A DNA stretch of 64,000 nt from the NCBI RefSeq assembly GCF_012912135.1, contig NZ_QMEB01000002.1, positions 1 to 64,000 of the forward strand, written 5' to 3'. A program made the position numbers and the translations under genes. The notes under the pieces are model-generated. The model ran no database searches and was not told where the DNA came from. It was given only the letters and a program-made list of their open reading frames with translations. This DNA comes from Brasilonema bromeliae SPC951 (GTDB lineage: Bacteria > Cyanobacteriota > Cyanobacteriia > Cyanobacteriales > Nostocaceae). Below, in pieces: positions 9,350 to 19,609 of this stretch (position 1 is its first letter; the number at the start of each line of letters is the position of its first letter).

Positions 9350-9967
9350 TCAGAGATTCACGAGTGCAGCTAGTAAAATCCTGACTACCACTTCCAATTC
9401 TTCGGTGACTCGGTAAAGGTTGATTGCTTGTTCAATACGCTGCGCCTGTCGGTACAATATACCAAATTGCCAAATGTTACCAGTTGTTACTGCTCCCAAT
9501 ATTTCTGGTTGATTGGAATCAGTCCATCTATCAAGGGCTATCATCTCAGTCGCTAGTTGTGTAAATCCCCTATTTATATCTGCTTGCTTGGCTTCAATCA
9601 CAATTAAATTGGTCTGTGTTCGTAGGTAATAATCCAAATTACCTTGAAGTCGATTATCAACTTTGATGTTGTATTCAATCCGCAATTTGGCACGGGAATA
9701 GTGGATTAATTCGGTAACAACTGGCGCAATAAGTATCTCTCGTCGCGTAGCTTCGTTTTCCAAATCTACATATGGTAATACTTCTTCAATTCGTTGTTTT
9801 AAATCAAGTAATCGGTCTAGTGTACCGGAATATTGCGGCAAATGGAGAAATTTCCGCTCGAATGAGTAGCCAAACTCTGCAACTAAATCATCAATTGCAA
9901 ATCCCAATTCAAAATAATTACTAAAAGTATACGAGCGATTTGGGTCTAGCAATGGTTGGCGGCTCAT
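9350..9967 (-). CDS. PD-(D/E)XK-like nuclease-fold protein
   Basis: GNLDYYLRTQTNLIVIEAKQADINRGFTQLATEMIALDRW: D...ExK pattern. Confidence 0.6.
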   Translation of the reverse strand: MSRQPLLDPNRSYTFSNYFELGFAIDDLVAEFGYSFERKFLHLPQYSGTLDRLLDLKQRIEEVLPYVDLENEATRREILIAPVVTELIHYSRAKLRIEYNIKVDNRLQGNLDYYLRTQTNLIVIEAKQADINRGFTQLATEMIALDRWTDSNQPEILGAVTTGNIWQFGILYRQAQRIEQAINLYRVTEELEVVVRILLAALVNL

Positions 9968-9989
9968 TTGATTCCTCCAAGAAAGCTAG

Positions 9990-10361
9990 CTATACAGTAA
10001 TTGATTCAGATTGCGAGCGCGATATTTCTAAAACTCTTTTTAACCAGTCTTCGGCTTGTTGGGCGATTTTCGTTTTTTCTTTGGAATCAGACCAAATTTT
10101 TTCCCAATCAAATAGCCAACGCGTCAAAACACGCCCTAAATCAACCAATTCTGCTGCTTGATCAATATCTGCCTGTACCATGTCTGGAACAGTCCATTCA
10201 ATAAAATACCTACTTTCTTTGGCAAGATTGAGTATCGATTCCTGATGCGATTCCTCGGCACATAAGTTTTTAATCTGAGATAAATTTTCAGCCAACTTAT
10301 GCAGGCGATTAGGAATATCATTTTTTACAAAGCTTTGTTTCTTTAAGCTAAAGTCTGTCAT
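9990..10361 (-). CDS. Hypothetical protein
   Basis: ORF with start/stop overlap to the downstream-encoded ORF on the same strand. Confidence 0.5.
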   Translation of the reverse strand: MTDFSLKKQSFVKNDIPNRLHKLAENLSQIKNLCAEESHQESILNLAKESRYFIEWTVPDMVQADIDQAAELVDLGRVLTRWLFDWEKIWSDSKEKTKIAQQAEDWLKRVLEISRSQSESITV

Positions 10362-10690
10362 AATTTTCCTAGAAACTCGATAATGATTTGAGCAACCCTT
10401 TCTCTAATATTAGGGTCTAGTATTTCCATTGAACGATTTTGACGAGGACGAAGATTAACAATCGAGTCGTAAGTAATTTTCTGATTCACAGGCATAAAGC
10501 TTGCACCCCAGATATTTTCTTGAGTGCTACCATCATCTAGCAATACCTGTTCGCAGTCATAATGCATATCACCCCCTCCAGCAATAACTCGGCGCTCAAC
10601 ATCAACTACAGTTTTGATAGAAAACTTATGCTCTTCCAGCATTTGCTCGATTTGCTCTCTTGTAGCGCGCTCGCGTAGCAACAGAATCAA
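10358..10690 (-). CDS. DUF5674-like protein
   Basis: MILLLRERATREQIEQMLEE...VDVERRVIAGGGDMHYDCEQVLLDDGSTQENIWGA...INLRPR-type pattern. Confidence 0.65.
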   Translation of the reverse strand: MILLLRERATREQIEQMLEEHKFSIKTVVDVERRVIAGGGDMHYDCEQVLLDDGSTQENIWGASFMPVNQKITYDSIVNLRPRQNRSMEILDPNIRERVAQIIIEFLGKL

Positions 10691-11023
10691 TTAGCTTTCC
10701 TCTATTTTAAAACTATGTCTAGACTCCACACTATACTTTGTGTTGCAACATCCGAACATTATCTGATGAAAGTTATAAAGTAGGAAAGAAGCTTATACCG
10801 ATTCTCTATAAACTTGCACTAAATAATTAAATCTCTCTTCTTGCTCTTTTCTTGGCGTTCTTGGCGTTCTTGGCGGTATGCGCCAAGGGCGCACGCTACG
10901 CTAACGTTTTAAAAATAAAGTGCATCTATGGCACTTTACGAGCAAGCTATCATGGAGAACTGGTATGAGTAATCAAAGATACTTGATTTGAGAGATTAAA
11001 TTAAAGGAGACACAGCAGAGACA

Positions 11024-14000
11024 ATGGCAATCGACCCTGAAATCACAAGACATAGAGAGTGGTTGGGTTTTCTCCAACCAGTAGGGTTGGTTGTGTCTCC
11101 TCCGGCGTTGGTGAAGGCGCAGGCGGTGGTGAATCGCAATGTGGTGGATTTGCAACAATCGCTGCTGGCTGTGGTTGATGAGGATGGTAGGATTGCAAAT
11201 TTTCTTTCTTTCGTGGTATAAGTATTAAATTGGGATAACTCTAACTTAATTGAGGCATCGACAGAATATGAGGTAGCGTTACCTGATTACGGCGAAGTCC
11301 TCGCGCCTACCTATATTGTGCCTGAACCAGATAGCGACTCACCGCTGATGTTGGTGCAAATCATTTCCCCGGATACTGATTTGGATGCAGTTGCACCTTT
11401 GATTGCTAAGTCTGGTACAAGTTGGCACGCTAGTCCTCAAGCAAAATTTGAGCGGTTGTTGCGGGAGACGCAAATACCCATCGGTTTGTTGTGTAAGCGA
11501 TTCAACCACCACGAATTCCTGATGGTGTGGTGTATAGGTTGTTAGAAAAGTTACTGATTTTGGAAGGAGAACGGCTTTCTTATCGGGCGCTGGATGTGGA
11601 GCAAATTGGCTCAGTGTATGAAGGTATCATGGGTTTTGCTGTGGAACAAGCGAAAAGTCCGAGTATTGGAGTTTACAGCAAGCCCAAGGGGTCAAAGGTT
11701 TCGACGACGGTGGTGGTGGATGTGGCAGCAATTTTGGCGGCGAAATCAGGCGATAAGCCGGAGGCTTGACGCTTCGCGTATCGCCCTAAACTATTAAAAG
11801 AATGGGCAAACTGTGAAATTTCCGGAAATGCCCTCAAGGAATTAAAAGCAGCACAGACATTAGAAGATGTGGTGGCGGCGCTAGATCGAAAAGTGTCGCG
11901 ACAAACACCGCATATTTTACCTGTGGGTTCGCTGTACTTGCAACCAGGAGAAGAACGCAGGCGTTCTGGTTCTCACTACACACCCCGTTCCCTCACCAAG
12001 CCAATTGTGGAAACAACACTGCGTCCGGTGTTGGAAGCTTTGGGAGAACGTCCCACCGCTGAGCAAATTTTATCGTTGAAAGTTTGTGATTTGGCGATGG
12101 GTTCCGGTGCGTTTTTGGTGGAGACTTGTCGTCAGTTGGCAGAGAAGTTGGTGGAAACTTGGGAGAGAAAAGAGCAGGGGAGCAGGGGAGCAGAGGAGCA
12201 GGGGGGAGAAGATTCTCCTGCGATCCTCCGTCTTTCCACCCCTCTGCTTTCTTCCGACGAACCCCTCCTTCTCGCGCGTCGCCTCGTCGCCCAACGCTGT
12301 TTGTATGGAGTGGATAAAAACCCGTTTGCGGTGAATTTGGCGAAGTTATCTTTATGGTTGGTGACGCTGGCGAAGGATTTGCCGTTTACATTTTTGGATC
12401 ATGCGCTCAAGTGTGGAGATTCGCTGGTAGGGTTGAGGAAAGAGGAGATTGGTTCTTTTGGGAAAGATGCGGCTCCGTTGTTAGCACTGTTGAAAGAACA
12501 ACTTGAGCGTGCGCATTCTTATCGGACGGAAATTCAGGCGTTGGATACCCGCAGTGATGCTGATGATGACCAAAAGCGGAATTATCTATATAAAGTAGAA
12601 CAAGAATTGCACGAGGCGCGGTTAACAGCAGATGTGAGAATTGCGGCGTTCTTTGAGGGAAGTAATAACAAGCAGCGGGAAGAGAGAGAAAAAGAGATTG
12701 GAGAATTGGTGAGAAATTGGCGGTATCACCAAGCAGATACTGAGAATTTGCAGGAAATTGCGAGTAGGTTGCGGAGTGGGGAACGCGGGATTATTCCGTT
12801 TAACTGGGATATTGAATTTCCAGAGGTATTTGATAAGGATGATAGAAATAATAATCCAGGGTTTGATGCGATCGTTGGGAATCCGCCGTTTGCGGGAAAA
12901 AATACCACAATTAACGCCCATGCACCTGGTTATCAAGATTGGTTAAAAGAAGTTTACCCAGAATCTCACGGTAATTCTGATTTAGTGGCGTTTTTCTTCC
13001 GTCGTGCTTTTGAGATTTTGCGTCAGGGTGGGACGCTTGGGTTAATTGCTACAAATACTATTGCACAGGGTGATACTCGTAGCACTGGACTGCGTTGGAT
13101 TTGTCAGCAAGGGGGAACAATTTACAATGCTCAAAAACGGTTAAAATGGCCCGGACTAGCAGCAGTTGTTGTCAGCGTGGTTAATATATGTCAAGGAAAT
13201 TATAAACAGACAAAGCTGTTGAATGGGCGAGAGGTTCCCCGAATTTCTGCATTTTTGTTTCATGCGGGGGGAAATGAAAATCCGGCGGTGTTGCTGGCGA
13301 ATGCTGAGAAAAGTTTTATTGGAAGCTATGTTTTGGGAATGGGTTTCACGTTTGATGATAGTAATCCAGAGGCGACACCCATTGCAGAAATGCAGCGTTT
13401 GATTGAGAAAGATTCAAAAAATGCAGATAGGATTTTTCCTTATATTGGGGGAGAAGAGGTAAATAGTAGTCCAACTCACGCGCATCGTCGTTATGTTATT
13501 AATTTTGGGGAGATGAGTGAGGATGAGGCGAGGTTGTATCCTGATTTGATGGAGATTGTAGAGCAGAAGGTTAAGCCAAAGCGATTACTTGATAATCGTG
13601 CTTCATATAGAAAATATTGGTGGCAATATGCAGAAAAAAGAGTAGATTTGTTTAGAGCGATCGCCCCACTTAATCGCGTGTTAGTCATTTCTCGCATCGG
13701 TCAACATGGCTCATTTACATTTTTACCTTCAAATATAGTTTTTTCTGAGGGTTTAGTAGTTTTCGCACTTCCCACCTACTCAGCCTTTTGCATCCTTCAA
13801 TCCCGCATCCACGAAATTTGGGCAAGATTTTTCGGTTCATCCTTGGAAGATAGACTTCGCTACACCCCCACCGACTGCTTTGAAACCTTCCCCTTCCCCG
13901 AAAACTCGCAAACCAACCCCACCCTAGAAGCCGCAGGCAAAGAATACTACGAATTCCGCGCCGCCTTAATGATTCGCAACAACGAAGGACTCACCGACAC

Positions 14001-14427
14001 TTACAACCGCTTCCATGATCCAGAGGAACGCGACTCTGATATCCTGAAATTGCGCGAACTTCACGCCGCAATGGATAAAGCCGTCCTCAATGCTTACGAC
14101 TGGAGTGATATTCCTACCGACTGCACCTTCTTACTAGACTACAACGATGAGGAAGACCTCACCCCCAACGCCTCTGCTTATGAAGGAGAGGGGAGTAGTA
14201 GACAGCGGAAAAAACCTTGGCGCTACCGTTGGACAGAACAAGTGCATGATGAAGTTTTAGCACGCCTCCTCGACCTTAACCAAAAACGCGCGGAAGCGGA
14301 AATTCTTGGCGGTAAGGCGGCGGAGGGGAAAGCGAAGGCGAAGAGTGCGAAAAAGAAAACAGCTAAAACCAAATCTCAAAAGCTTGTTAAAGATTCGCCA
14401 ATAATACCAGGGTTTAATGTGGAGTAA
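11024..14427 (+). pseudogene. drmMI: DISARM-like N6-adenine DNA methylase (DrmMI-like), interrupted by a stop, a frameshift and a stop-carrying micro-insertion
   Basis: Collinear pieces 11024-11221, 11318-11545, 11527-11769 and 11869-14427; methylase motifs (VCDLAMGSGAFLVETCRQLAEKL, FDAIVGNPPFAGKNT). In-frame TAA at 11219, 1-nt frameshift near 11495, TGA inside a 27-nt insertion at 11755-11781. Confidence 0.8.
11755..11781. repeat. 27-nt micro-insertion in a HIP1-type site within drmMI
   Basis: ggcgat[aagccggaggcttgacgcttcgcgtat]cgccc; removal restores ggcgatcgccc and reading frame SGDRPKLLKEWA. Confidence 0.85.
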
Positions 14428-14462
14428 TATTAATTTAAATTGCCTAAATATAAGCGGAGACA

Positions 14463-14660
14463 ATGACAATTAAAGAACAAATTACACAAGAACTAGAAAA
14501 ATTACCTGAACCCTTGTTGCAGGAAATTTTAGATTTCGTTCAGTTTCTCCAGGCAAAAAACCAGCAACGTAACATAAGAGAAATCACTATTATGAGTGAA
14601 TCATCACTACAAAAAGATTGGTTAAAACCAGAGGAAGAAGCTGCATGGCAGGATTTGTAA
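14463..14660 (+). CDS. Antitoxin-like protein (DUF2281-type)
   Basis: MTIKEQITQELEKLPEPLLQEILDFVQFLQ pattern, then MSESSLQKDWLKPEEEAAWQDL. Confidence 0.6.
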   Translation: MTIKEQITQELEKLPEPLLQEILDFVQFLQAKNQQRNIREITIMSESSLQKDWLKPEEEAAWQDL

Positions 14661-14788
14661 AAGGTAATGTCGTTATCGTTCCCTTTCCATTTTCAGACTT
14701 AACTCAAACAAAACGTAGACGGAAAATTCTCTTTTCTCTCTTTTCTTGGCGTTCTTGGCGTCTATGTCCTGCGGACACGCTGCGCTAA
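14645..14788 (+). pseudogene. Truncated MazF/PemK-like toxin
   Basis: Translation MAGFVKGNVVIVPFPFSDLTQTKRRR then repeat-derived residues KILFSLFSWRSWRLCPADTLR and stop. Confidence 0.7.
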
Positions 14789-14830
14789 GGCGGTTGATAA
14801 TTTTTACAACTCAAATAGGACTGCGATATC

Positions 14831-15433
14831 ATGCCTTACAGTCAATTCACCATCGACAGAGTAAAAAAAGATTTTCGCCTGACTACTGTAGAGGGAGTTC
14901 GCTTTTTTCCAGACTCGATTGAACCAGTGACTCCGAGTCCGAGACTACAAGGAATCTTAGAAGATTTACCGTGGGCTATAGCTGTAGATACAGAGAAAGC
15001 ACGTTCTGAAGTGATCATAAATCCCGTGCTTCTGGAAGTGCGGCGCATTTTTAATCAGCAAATCAGCGTATTTTCCGGGGAAGAATTTAACGTTGATCCG
15101 AGTATTGGACTCAACGGTGTATGTGACTTCCTGCTTTGTCGTTCACCCGAACAATTAACCGTGGAAGCACCTGCAATTGTGATTGTTGAAGCGAAAAAAT
15201 CTGATCTCAAATCTGGACTCGGACAATGCATTGCAGAAATGGTAGCCGCACAGCAATTTAATGAAGCCAAAGCACAACCCATAACAGCAGTTTACGGTAC
15301 TGTAAGCAGTGGAACGCAATGGCGATTTCTCAAACTTGAGGGACAAACAGTCACAATTGATTTAATGGATTATCCTCTTCCTCCTATCGAACAAATTCTT
15401 AGCTTTCTGGTGTGGATGGTGAAAGCTGGTTGA
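14831..15433 (+). CDS. PD-(D/E)XK-like nuclease-fold protein
   Basis: NGVCDFLLCRSPEQ...IVIVEAKKSDLKSGLGQCIAEMVAAQQFN...YGTVSSGTQWRFLKLEG. Confidence 0.65.
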   Translation: MPYSQFTIDRVKKDFRLTTVEGVRFFPDSIEPVTPSPRLQGILEDLPWAIAVDTEKARSEVIINPVLLEVRRIFNQQISVFSGEEFNVDPSIGLNGVCDFLLCRSPEQLTVEAPAIVIVEAKKSDLKSGLGQCIAEMVAAQQFNEAKAQPITAVYGTVSSGTQWRFLKLEGQTVTIDLMDYPLPPIEQILSFLVWMVKAG

Positions 15434-15504
15434 TTTTTACGTCATAAATTTTTCAAGTTATGAATTGACACTTGACAAAACTTTCGTCAACATAAGAAAT
15501 ACAG

Positions 15505-17915
15505 TTGATTGCTTGCTGTACCTCTAGTAAACGGCGATACACCATGCCAGCCACTACTCCAGCCGAAGTGCGATCGCACCTCACAGATGCCCTCCAACTT
15601 GACTTAGTAGGACCAACACCTAATGATACCACCTACGCCTGTGAAGTCCTGACGCAGCCACCTTCTAAGTGGTATCTCACTGGCTTTCTGGTACCTTTTG
15701 GTGCACCGCCTGAAGTGCGTTCTGATGACACAAGCAATGATGAACTTGACCAAATTAGCAACAGCGATGTAGCTGATGATGCTGGAACTCCTGAAACTGC
15801 TTCCGCAAGAAAAGCACTTTTTCCCTCTTCGATTGGCTTAAGCTTTCTTATCTCATCAGAGACTAAAGAGTTAGATGTGACGGTGAATTGGGGCGACTAC
15901 GTTTCTAAAGTTGGCGAAACGGAATTAGAGAGTACAGAAACTGACAGCGAGTCGGAACAAATCTCAACTGAGTTATGGGAACGCATTCCCCAAGCTGTGG
16001 ATGTACACATCATCTTACCCAAAGATAAGCAGAAAAAACAGCTAGATGTTCCTGGTGGTAGTGGGTTGCAGTTGTTTGTTTCGTGTCGCGCAGTACGTTC
16101 TCAAAATCTTCCCAAGGGTACTCGTTCGGTTTCCGTCTTTCTAGTTAACTATCGCACTCATAACCCTAATAAAAAACGAGATCCCAGTTTTGCTTTCCAA
16201 GCCAGTCTCAACATCCGTACCACCAAGGGCTTTGTTCCTCGTCCTGACTTGCGTGGACAGAATAGTTCAGATTGGGATGAAGCTGTCGCTAGTTTACAAT
16301 ACCGCAATGACTGCGAGTTCGCCGTCGGTCATAACGTCTCGGCGATCGCACTTCACTCTGATAACAAATGTCAGGAAATCTCCACAACTTGGATACCACA
16401 AGCCGAAGTTCCCAGAGTTGAACCAGCAGACATCGCAGGGTTGGAACTTTCAATGGAAGCACTGGCGGATGCTGCAGACGCGCAAACTGTGCGCCGGATG
16501 ATAAATCCAATGGTGACAAGTTATCTCAAGTGGATAACTGACCAACAAGCCGCAGCCCCAAGCGAACCGCAACAAACCAAAGTCGCAACTGACTTGTTGA
16601 ACCGTGCGAGAAAAATATGCGATACGCGGAGCGTCAAGCCTCCGGCTTATCGCATCGCCCTGGACTCCAAGCACTGGATGATCCATTGGTTTTTGAGGCG
16701 TTTCAAATTGCTAACCGTGCGATCGCTACTGCCCGCAGACAACGCCTCACCCACGACACCCTTCGGGTTCGCAAGTTTCGACTCGACGGAAACCGCCAAG
16801 ACTCGAACTTGCTCACCGACAACATCTCACCCGAAGACTTTCCACCCCCCAAATGGCGACCGTTTCAGTTAGCATTTTTACTCTTAAATCTCGTTAGCAT
16901 CACCAACCCCGAAAATTCTGATCGGGAAATTGTCGATTTACTCTTCTTCCCCACAGGTGGCGGGAAAACCGAAGCATACCTGGGTTTAGCTGCATTTACC
17001 CTTGTCTTACGCCGTCTGCGAGACCCCAGCATTTACTCTGCAGGTGTCAGCGTCCTGATGCGCTACACCCTCCGTCTCCTCACCCTGGATCAACTCGAAC
17101 GCGCTGCAACTCTCATCTGTGCTTTGGAACTTCAACGCCAGCATAACCCCAAACTTGGCAATCACCCCTTTGAAATTGGGCTTTGGGTCGGGCAAAGCGC
17201 TACTCCCAATAAAATGGGTAGCAAACGCGACAAGGATGAGAATTCAGCCCACGCCCGCACTCATGCTTACCAACGCGATGACAAAGCCAAACCTAAGCCA
17301 GTCCCCCTCGAACGCTGTCCTTGGTGTGGTGCAGAGTTAACAACCAACTCGTTTCAGTTGTTACCAAATCCCGATGCACCTACTGACTTGCGATTAATTT
17401 GTGTTGGCAGTAAGAAACGTGCGGACGGCAAACCAGCGTGCGTTTTTAGAAGAAACAATTTTCTGCCCTTAATTGCAGTCGATGAACAGATATATCGCAG
17501 ATTACCCTGTTTCATCATTGCGACAGTTGACAAATTTGCCAATTTACCCTGGGTAGGTCAAACGGGGGCGCTTTTTGGTAAGGTGACGCACTACGACGAC
17601 CGAGACGGATTTTATGGAACTGGTGATCCAAAAATTAAAGGGCGATCGCTCGAAAAAAGACTACCCCCACCCGACTTAGTTATTCAAGACGAATTGCACC
17701 TGATTTCCGGACCACTGGGAACGATGGTAGGATTGTACGAAACTGCAATAGATGCTTTATGCAGCGTCACCAACAACGATAAAACCATCCGCCCGAAAAT
17801 CGTTGCTTCCACTGCAACCGTCCGCCGCGCCGATCGCCAAATCCAAGCATTATGTGACGTTCTCTCCCGTTATACCCTTGCGGGTATAATGGGAGCTTCT
17901 AAGAGTCAAAATTAA
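15505..17915 (+). pseudogene. drmA: DISARM helicase DrmA-like, frameshifted and 3'-truncated at the IS200/IS605 insertion
   Basis: ORFs 15505-16872 and 16617-17915 are collinear; PSKWYLTGFLVPFGAP, WRPFQLAFLLLNL, VDLLFFPTGGGKTEAYLGLAAFTLVLRRL, PPPDLVIQDELHLISGPLGTMVGLYE; expected C-terminal helicase half absent. Confidence 0.85.
16624..16650. repeat. 27-nt micro-insertion in HIP1 site within drmA
   Basis: tgcgat[acgcggagcgtcaagcctccggcttat]cgcatc; reverse complement of the drmMI insertion with one mismatch once the flanking AT is included. Confidence 0.85.
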
Positions 17916-19165
17916 GTTGTCTGTACTCCATTCCAACCCCAAGCTTCTGGCTTCATAGGCTGGGCATCCCCTAAGCCTCCACCAGCAGACACCATGAGTC
18001 CCACGGCGTTTAATGCTCGTTGCAAGATATTACGAGCCGCGTTTTCGTCCCTGTCGATGACCGCATTGCATTTATGGCATTCATGAGTACGCATCGACAG
18101 GGTTTTAGGTACTTTCGCCCCACAATTTGAACAATCCACAGTTGTGCCATGAGGATTAACTTTAACAACGTGAACGCTGCATTTGACTGCCACTGCTTCC
18201 AACTTGTGAATGAAACTACCCCAAGCCACATCTAGGATTGATTTGCCCAAAGGTGTACGGGCTAAACCCCGGATATTTAAATCTTCAACTGCAATTAAGT
18301 CATAGCGTTTAACCAGTTTGTGTGCCGTATTGTAGTGAAAATTTTCTCTCACCCGCCCCACTCGTTGGTGAATGCGAGCAATCTTGTTTTGCAGCTTCTT
18401 GTACCCATTAGACCCTTTGTGCTTGCGGGATAAAAATTTTTGTTGTCGGGCTAAATGATTTTGTGCGGTGCGGTATGGCTTGCTTGCGGGCACTGTTTCG
18501 CCCAATGATGTCGTCAGAAATTCTTTTAATCCTACATCCACGCCAACAGTAGATTTCACTTCATCTAATGGCAATGGTGATGGCACTGTGTCATCTTCTA
18601 GGGACAAGCACACATACCAACCATCCGCTTTTTTGACTATCGTTGCCTGTTTGAGATTAAACCCGACTGGTAATGGTCGATGCATGATTACGGGCATTGG
18701 GCCAATCTTAGACAAACGCAATACTCCGTTCTCTAAAAAAGCCCCTGCCTTGGGATTATTGACTCGTGGAAACACGAAAGAACGCATTTGTCCCGACTTC
18801 TTAAACTTCGGCCTGCCTCCCCTTTTGCCACTCTTGTCGGGAAACAACCATTTCTTCCAAGCCTTATCCAAGCGTTGCAGATTGACTTGCTGAGATTCTG
18901 CCCAAATATTCTTGTAATTGGGAAACAACTGTTTTGTTTGCTTCAGGTCTGACTGCTGAGTGTAGTAGTCAACTTTATCTGGTATTTCCCCAATGGGTTG
19001 AGAAACAGTACTGCAACGGTCAATTTGACATCTCGTACGCCGCAACCAATCAAGTCTTTGCCCTAATGCGTAATTGTAGTGCCTACGCAAGAGTTCGAGC
19101 CAGTTGTCCATAATGACAACCTGTTCGGGATTTGGCTTGATTCGGTAGCAGTAAGTGATTAGCAT
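17912..19165 (-). CDS. tnpB: TnpB, IS200/IS605 RNA-guided nuclease family
   Basis: VGVDVGLKEFLTTS, AVEDLNIRGLARTPLGKSILDVAWGSF, CSNCGAKVPK...CHKCNAVIDRDENAARNIL (RuvC D/E/D plus zinc finger). Confidence 0.93.
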   Translation of the reverse strand: MLITYCYRIKPNPEQVVIMDNWLELLRRHYNYALGQRLDWLRRTRCQIDRCSTVSQPIGEIPDKVDYYTQQSDLKQTKQLFPNYKNIWAESQQVNLQRLDKAWKKWLFPDKSGKRGGRPKFKKSGQMRSFVFPRVNNPKAGAFLENGVLRLSKIGPMPVIMHRPLPVGFNLKQATIVKKADGWYVCLSLEDDTVPSPLPLDEVKSTVGVDVGLKEFLTTSLGETVPASKPYRTAQNHLARQQKFLSRKHKGSNGYKKLQNKIARIHQRVGRVRENFHYNTAHKLVKRYDLIAVEDLNIRGLARTPLGKSILDVAWGSFIHKLEAVAVKCSVHVVKVNPHGTTVDCSNCGAKVPKTLSMRTHECHKCNAVIDRDENAARNILQRALNAVGLMVSAGGGLGDAQPMKPEAWGWNGVQTT

Positions 19166-19201
19166 AGAACTATTTTAGTTTATCGCTTTAACTTCTATAC
19201 C

Positions 19202-19606
19202 ATGTATCAAAAAGGTTTTAGGTCAGTTTATAGTCTTACCGCTCATATTGTTTTTGTCACCAAATACCGCAGAAAAGTCATCAACAAAGAAATTCTTGAG
19301 AAATTAGCTCAGATATTTACTTCGACTTGCAATAAGTGGGAATGTAACCTCAAGCAGTTTAATGGGGAATCTGACCACGTTCACTTGCTTGTCAGTTACC
19401 CGCCACACGTGCAACTGAGCAAACTCATTGCCAATCTCAAGACGGTTTCTTCTCGATTAATTCGCAGGGATTATAGTGAGTATCTGAGCAAGTTCGACAA
19501 AAAACCTGTATTCTGGACTGGTTCTTATTTTGTTGCCAGCTGCGGTGGTGTCACAATTGAGCAATTAAAGAGATACGTTGAGCAACAATCGTCTCCCGAA
19601 AACTAA
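19202..19606 (+). CDS. tnpA: TnpA Y1 HUH transposase, IS200/IS605 family
   Basis: GESDHVHLLVSYPP (HUH) and TIEQLKRYVEQQ (catalytic Tyr region). Confidence 0.92.
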   Translation: MYQKGFRSVYSLTAHIVFVTKYRRKVINKEILEKLAQIFTSTCNKWECNLKQFNGESDHVHLLVSYPPHVQLSKLIANLKTVSSRLIRRDYSEYLSKFDKKPVFWTGSYFVASCGGVTIEQLKRYVEQQSSPEN

Positions 19607-19609
19607 GGA

